Shown piece after piece: positions 6,305 through 8,855 of a stretch of 8,855 nt of DNA. Both the position numbers and the translations under genes were made by a program. The notes beneath the pieces were generated by a model that made no database searches, was not told the origin of the DNA, and saw only the letters and a list, made by a program, of their open reading frames with translations. Where the stretch lies: NCBI GenBank assembly GCA_003695505.1, contig RFIY01000227.1, forward strand, positions 1 to 8,855, given 5' to 3'. How positions within the stretch are numbered: the first letter of the stretch is position 1; every line of letters begins with the position of its first letter. This DNA comes from J088 sp003695505 [NCBI: Candidatus Dadabacteria bacterium] (GTDB lineage: Bacteria; J088).

Positions 6305-7735
6305 GTGGTGGAGTACCGAAACATTTTGCTCGTCGTGGATGATGATGCGCGAATGGTGCGCTCGCTGACGCGAGTGCTGAAGCGCGTTTTCGAGCAGCAG
6401 GACGTCGAGATCATCGGCAAGACCGATCCTGCCGACGCCGAGGCGTTCATGGAAGAGCATATGGATCGCCTGGCCGTCGTCTGCCTGGATCATCGTATGC
6501 CCGGGCGCTCAGGCGCCGAGATTCTGCGCGCATTCGAAGGCGCGCCGTTCCAGTTTGTTGTGCTGACGGGCGCCATCGACCAGGAGTTGCTCGATGCGGC
6601 GGAAGGCGGGCATGTGTTCGAGTTCATCGAAAAGGGAGAGCCGACCGTCGCCATCGCCAATGCGATCCGCGCTGCGTTTACCTTCATTCAGCATCAGCAG
6701 ATTGTCGACTACAAGGTCGCCCGCGCCCGCGAACGGCTGATCCACCGCAAACCGAAGCCGCCAAAACCGGATCCGGAAACCGGGGTTGGCGAGTTCCACG
6801 GCATCGTCGGTTCCGGCCCGTGGTTCGAGGAACTCGTGCGAACGATTCAGAAGGTTGCCGCGAGTACCGCGCCGGTCTTTGTCAGCGGAGAAAGCGGTGT
6901 CGGCAAGGAACTGGTTGCGCGCGCGCTTCATGCGGAATCTCCGCGGCGGCGGAATCCCTTCATTGCCGTCAACTGTGCCGCGATTCCCGGCGAGCTGCTC
7001 GAAGTGGAGCTGTTCGGCTACAAGAAGGGCGCATTCACGGGTGCCGACGCCGACAAACAGGGAATGATCGAGGCCGCAAAGGGCGGAACGCTCTTTCTGG
7101 ACGAGATTACCGAGATGCCGGCGCAGGCCCAGTCGAAGCTCCTGCGTTTCCTTCAGGAAGGCACGATACAGCGTGTCGGTGACACGAAGGAGCAGAAGAT
7201 CAACGTTCGCGTCGTGGCGGCGACGAATCGCGACCTTCAGCAGGCGGTCCAGGACGGTCAGTTTCGCGAAGATCTCTACTTCCGGCTCAACGTGATTCCG
7301 GTGATGCTGCCGCCGCTGCGCGAACGACGCGACGATATTCCGGCGCTGATTCAGTTCTACGCGCGGCATTTCGCAGAAACGGAAGGTTTCGACGAGGTGT
7401 CGGTATCGCCGGACGTGATCGAGCAATTGTCAGACTACCGGTGGCCAGGGAATATCCGGGAGCTGCGGAATCTGATGCACCGTCTCGTGCTGTTTTCGGA
7501 CGATGGGGAAATTCGCCCGGAGCATCTTCCGCCGGATCTGCGGGCGACGATCGATGAGGCCGAGACGGAGGCTGCCTGGCGCGACGTCGAGTTGCCGCGA
7601 CTGTTCATCGACGACCGCAGTTCGCTGGAGTGGGCCCTGGAAATCAGCGGCAACGACAAAGAGAAGGCGGCGCGCCTGCTGGGAATCTCACGCGCGACGC
7701 TGTACCGCCGCCTGCGGAAGTTCGACGCCGACTGA
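6305..7735 (+). CDS. NtrC-family sigma-54 activator (response regulator)
   Basis: A 476-aa sigma-54 enhancer-binding activator. Receiver (about 5-125): D12/D13, phospho-Asp62 in CLDHRMPG, Thr88 and Lys110. Lys110 is followed by Gly, not the usual cis-Pro. A basic, proline-rich linker (about 147-158, RKPKPPKPDP) precedes the AAA+ domain: Walker A GESGVGKE (195-202), canonical GAFTGA loop (242-247), Walker B GTLFLDE (261-267), REDLYFRL (321-328), sensor II WPGNIREL (380-387). A Fis-type HTH ends the protein (about 446-471, NDKEKAARLLGISRATLYRRL). All residues needed for phosphorylation, ATP hydrolysis and sigma-54 contact are present. No kinase gene is adjacent; the hybrid kinase at 945-2771 or one elsewhere could serve it. 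It is followed by the sigma-54 promoter of the flgB operon, its likeliest nearby target. FleQ/FlrC-like in role by context, but not assigned. Confidence 0.93.
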   Translation: MVEYRNILLVVDDDARMVRSLTRVLKRVFEQQDVEIIGKTDPADAEAFMEEHMDRLAVVCLDHRMPGRSGAEILRAFEGAPFQFVVLTGAIDQELLDAAEGGHVFEFIEKGEPTVAIANAIRAAFTFIQHQQIVDYKVARARERLIHRKPKPPKPDPETGVGEFHGIVGSGPWFEELVRTIQKVAASTAPVFVSGESGVGKELVARALHAESPRRRNPFIAVNCAAIPGELLEVELFGYKKGAFTGADADKQGMIEAAKGGTLFLDEITEMPAQAQSKLLRFLQEGTIQRVGDTKEQKINVRVVAATNRDLQQAVQDGQFREDLYFRLNVIPVMLPPLRERRDDIPALIQFYARHFAETEGFDEVSVSPDVIEQLSDYRWPGNIRELRNLMHRLVLFSDDGEIRPEHLPPDLRATIDEAETEAAWRDVELPRLFIDDRSSLEWALEISGNDKEKAARLLGISRATLYRRLRKFDAD

Positions 7736-7739
7736 TTCT

Positions 7740-7771
7740 GTCTCAGTCTCACGGTGAGACGACCGTGAGAC
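7740..7771. repeat. Cluster of four TGAGAC half-sites (two dyads), possible enhancer or hairpin
   Basis: In 32 bases there are GTCTCA (7740-7745), GTCTCA (7746-7751), TGAGAC (7755-7760) and TGAGAC (7766-7771). They form a tight hairpin, GTCTCA-CGG-TGAGAC, and a longer perfect 10-bp inverted repeat (7746-7755 with 7762-7771, 6-base loop). The cluster starts five bases after the regulator stop and has no T-run, so it is a poor intrinsic terminator. Its centre is about 205 bases upstream of the predicted sigma-54 start, a normal distance for an activator enhancer. Confidence 0.6.
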
Positions 7772-7935
7772 GCCTGCGGGCATCGCGGACATCATTTCTA
7801 TCGGCTCGAAATCGCGACAGTTTACGTCTTTCGTCCATGTGCGTCGCGTGTCTCGTGTCCGGTGGGTGACGCGCGGATCGCCATGCGCTGGCATTGCGCG
7901 GCATCTTCCTGTCATGACGCGGCTTGCCACCAATC

Positions 7936-7951
7936 TGGCACGTTCCTTGCA
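7936..7951 (+). promoter_or_regulatory. Sigma-54 (-24/-12) promoter of the flgB operon
   Basis: TGGCAC-N5-TTGCA with GG at 7937-7938 and GC at 7949-7950, ten bases between them, matches the sigma-54 consensus TGGCACG-N4-TTGCW fully in both elements. The predicted start is about 7962. It stands between a sigma-54 activator gene and a rod-protein operon. The remainder of the 7736-7965 gap holds no supported gene; a GTCATGAC palindrome occurs at 7913-7920. Confidence 0.88.
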
Positions 7952-7965
7952 GCAGTCGTCGCGCA

Positions 7966-8463
7966 ATGAATACGCGGACGCCAGAACCGACCCCATCCTC
8001 AGCCGAGCAAACACGTTCGCGCACCGTCGTCGGCACGATGTGGCAGCAGGCATACCACCAGGCTGCGCGCGGTCGGCTTGCCAGTGCGCTGTGCGTCGCT
8101 GGTGAAGCAGCGCTGCGACGTCAGATCCAGGAACAGCGCGAAAGGGTCGCCCAACTGCGCGAGCAGGCACAACAGGCCGTTCACGAACAGCAGACGCACT
8201 GGCTTGCCGAGGCGCAGAAGCTGTTTATCGACGGTGCGGCGCATGTGCTGGCGCTCGATGATCCGCGCATGATCGAACCGGCGATTCGCCCACTTCTGCC
8301 GACGGCCGCGGATGCGCTGGCGATGGCGGGTCGTGAGACCGGAGAGATCTCGGAGCCGGCGCTGGCGGAGGTTGCTGTTCGTCATACGATGACCGCGATC
8401 GTCGACGTTCTGCCGTCGTTGCTCGAAGCCGATGAACAGTACCTGGAGGCGCGAGGTGCCTGA
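7966..8463 (+). CDS. Unrecognised coiled-coil protein, first gene of the flgB operon
   Basis: Function unknown. From ATG 7966 it is 165 aa: a polar Thr/Pro/Ser-rich start (1-24), an Arg/Gln/Glu-rich probable coiled coil (about 47-80, with QIQEQRERVAQLREQAQQ at 53-70), then a mostly helical acidic and Leu/Ala-rich C-terminal half (85-165). There is no signal peptide, membrane segment or catalytic motif. The Gln/Glu-rich coil followed by a helical domain is loosely like FliH/YscL or a flagellar chaperone, but none of their signatures is seen, so I do not assign it. The sigma-54 start near 7962 leaves only about four leader bases before ATG 7966, which would make the message nearly leaderless. 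ATG 8038 (141 aa) is the alternative, also without a clear ribosome site. The end overlaps flgB by 8 bp, pointing to translational coupling and a flagellar role. Confidence 0.7.
   Translation: MNTRTPEPTPSSAEQTRSRTVVGTMWQQAYHQAARGRLASALCVAGEAALRRQIQEQRERVAQLREQAQQAVHEQQTHWLAEAQKLFIDGAAHVLALDDPRMIEPAIRPLLPTAADALAMAGRETGEISEPALAEVAVRHTMTAIVDVLPSLLEADEQYLEARGA
8445..8449 (+). promoter_or_regulatory. flgB: Ribosome binding site that fixes the flgB start
   Basis: GGAGG six bases before GTG 8456, inside the end of the preceding gene. It favours GTG 8456 over the in-frame ATG 8432, which has no such site. Confidence 0.65.
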
Positions 8464-8851
8464 GGCGATCACAGGCCGCAGTGGACTCGATGCACTGCTG
8501 GAGCAGGCGCGTACGCACCTGGATCACCAGCGTTTGCGACAGCGGGTTCGCCTGGCGAATATCGCGAACGCGGATACGCCCGGTTACCGCGCGCGAGAGG
8601 TGATCGAATCGCAAATCGCCAATGACTCCGCATTGACGCGAACCGAGCGTGGGCATCTCGGGGGCGAACCGCTGAGCGCGCTGACGATCATCGAGCGATC
8701 CGATGGCCAGGCGGACGCCAGCGGTAACAACGTCGAGCTGGACGAAGAACTGGCCGGTCTCGCAGAAGTCGCGCTCGACATTCGCGTGACAACGAGATCG
8801 TTGACCAATGTACTGGCGCTCTATCGCGCTGCAGCAACGGAGGTGCGTTGA
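8456..8851 (+). CDS. flgB: Flagellar basal-body rod protein FlgB
   Basis: A proximal rod subunit, exported by the flagellar type III apparatus and placed between the MS ring and the distal rod. It is 131 aa, a normal length for FlgB. The rod-family N-terminal signature is ANIANADTPGYRARE (34-48), preceded by an amphipathic helix (11-33). NNVELDEELAGLAEVAL (91-107) is the typical FlgB C-terminal block, ending in TTRSLTNVLALYRAA. The central part is short and variable, as in the family. Start GTG 8456 overlaps the stop of the preceding gene (TGA 8461-8463). The stop TGA (8849-8851) overlaps an ATG by one base. Expression is probably from the sigma-54 promoter at 7936. Confidence 0.96.
   Translation: MPEAITGRSGLDALLEQARTHLDHQRLRQRVRLANIANADTPGYRAREVIESQIANDSALTRTERGHLGGEPLSALTIIERSDGQADASGNNVELDEELAGLAEVALDIRVTTRSLTNVLALYRAAATEVR
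8839..8843 (+). promoter_or_regulatory. Ribosome binding site of the gene after flgB
   Basis: GGAGG seven bases before ATG 8851. It lies within the last codons of flgB and supports a real start at the window edge. Confidence 0.6.
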
Positions 8852-8855
8852 TGGA
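8851..8855 (+). CDS. flgC: Start of next gene, probably flgC (partial, cut by window end)
   Basis: Only ATGGA is present, so nothing can be read from the protein. The ATG overlaps the flgB stop (TGATG) and has a GGAGG at ideal spacing. The name is inferred solely from the near-universal flgB-flgC order. Confidence 0.5.

Noticed and set aside
6509-7426. Minus-strand open frame (305 codons) opposite the second response regulator
   Set aside because: Antisense shadow of a conserved AAA+ gene with no recognisable content.

Overview
The window is GC-rich (about 60% by eye) and reads as the edge of a flagellar and motility cluster in a flagellated, diderm-type bacterium that uses sigma-54. The lineage cannot be fixed from the sequence. 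MotA and MotB are proton-type in sequence, and the sigma-54 activators and hybrid kinase fit a proteobacterium or a related phylum such as Acidobacteriota or Gemmatimonadota, but no marker gene is present. I see no rRNA, tRNA, CRISPR array, transposase or integrase.

Layout, left to right: (1) 38-751, minus strand: a Cro/CI-type helix-turn-helix protein fused to a PAS-like domain, with a possible self-operator over its own promoter. (2) 945-2771, plus: a hybrid histidine kinase with a degenerate receiver-like N-terminus, PAS, HisKA, HATPase and a C-terminal receiver. (3) 2764-4149, plus, overlapping the kinase by 8 bp: an NtrC-family response regulator whose sigma-54 loop reads GAFTSA instead of GAFTGA. 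(4) 4150-4319: a convergent gap with an intrinsic terminator for the minus-strand operon. (5) 6024-4320, minus: motA-motB, the flagellar stator, with a candidate sigma-28 promoter. (6) 6305-7735, plus: a second NtrC-family response regulator with a canonical GAFTGA loop, behind a near-consensus sigma-70 promoter. (7) 7736-7965: a regulatory gap holding a cluster of four TGAGAC half-sites and, about 165 bp further on, a textbook -24/-12 sigma-54 promoter. (8) 7966-8855, plus: a tightly coupled operon of an unrecognised coiled-coil protein, flgB (proximal rod) and the first codons of the next gene, probably flgC.

Inferred working model: a sigma-70-expressed activator (6305-7735), and possibly the kinase/regulator pair, drives the sigma-54 promoter at 7936 that opens the rod operon, while motAB is a late gene under sigma-28. 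This is the usual tiered logic of sigma-54-controlled flagella. The least explained parts are the GAFTSA regulator, the unrecognised first gene of the rod operon, the half-site cluster, and the PAS-linked Cro/CI-type regulator at the left end.
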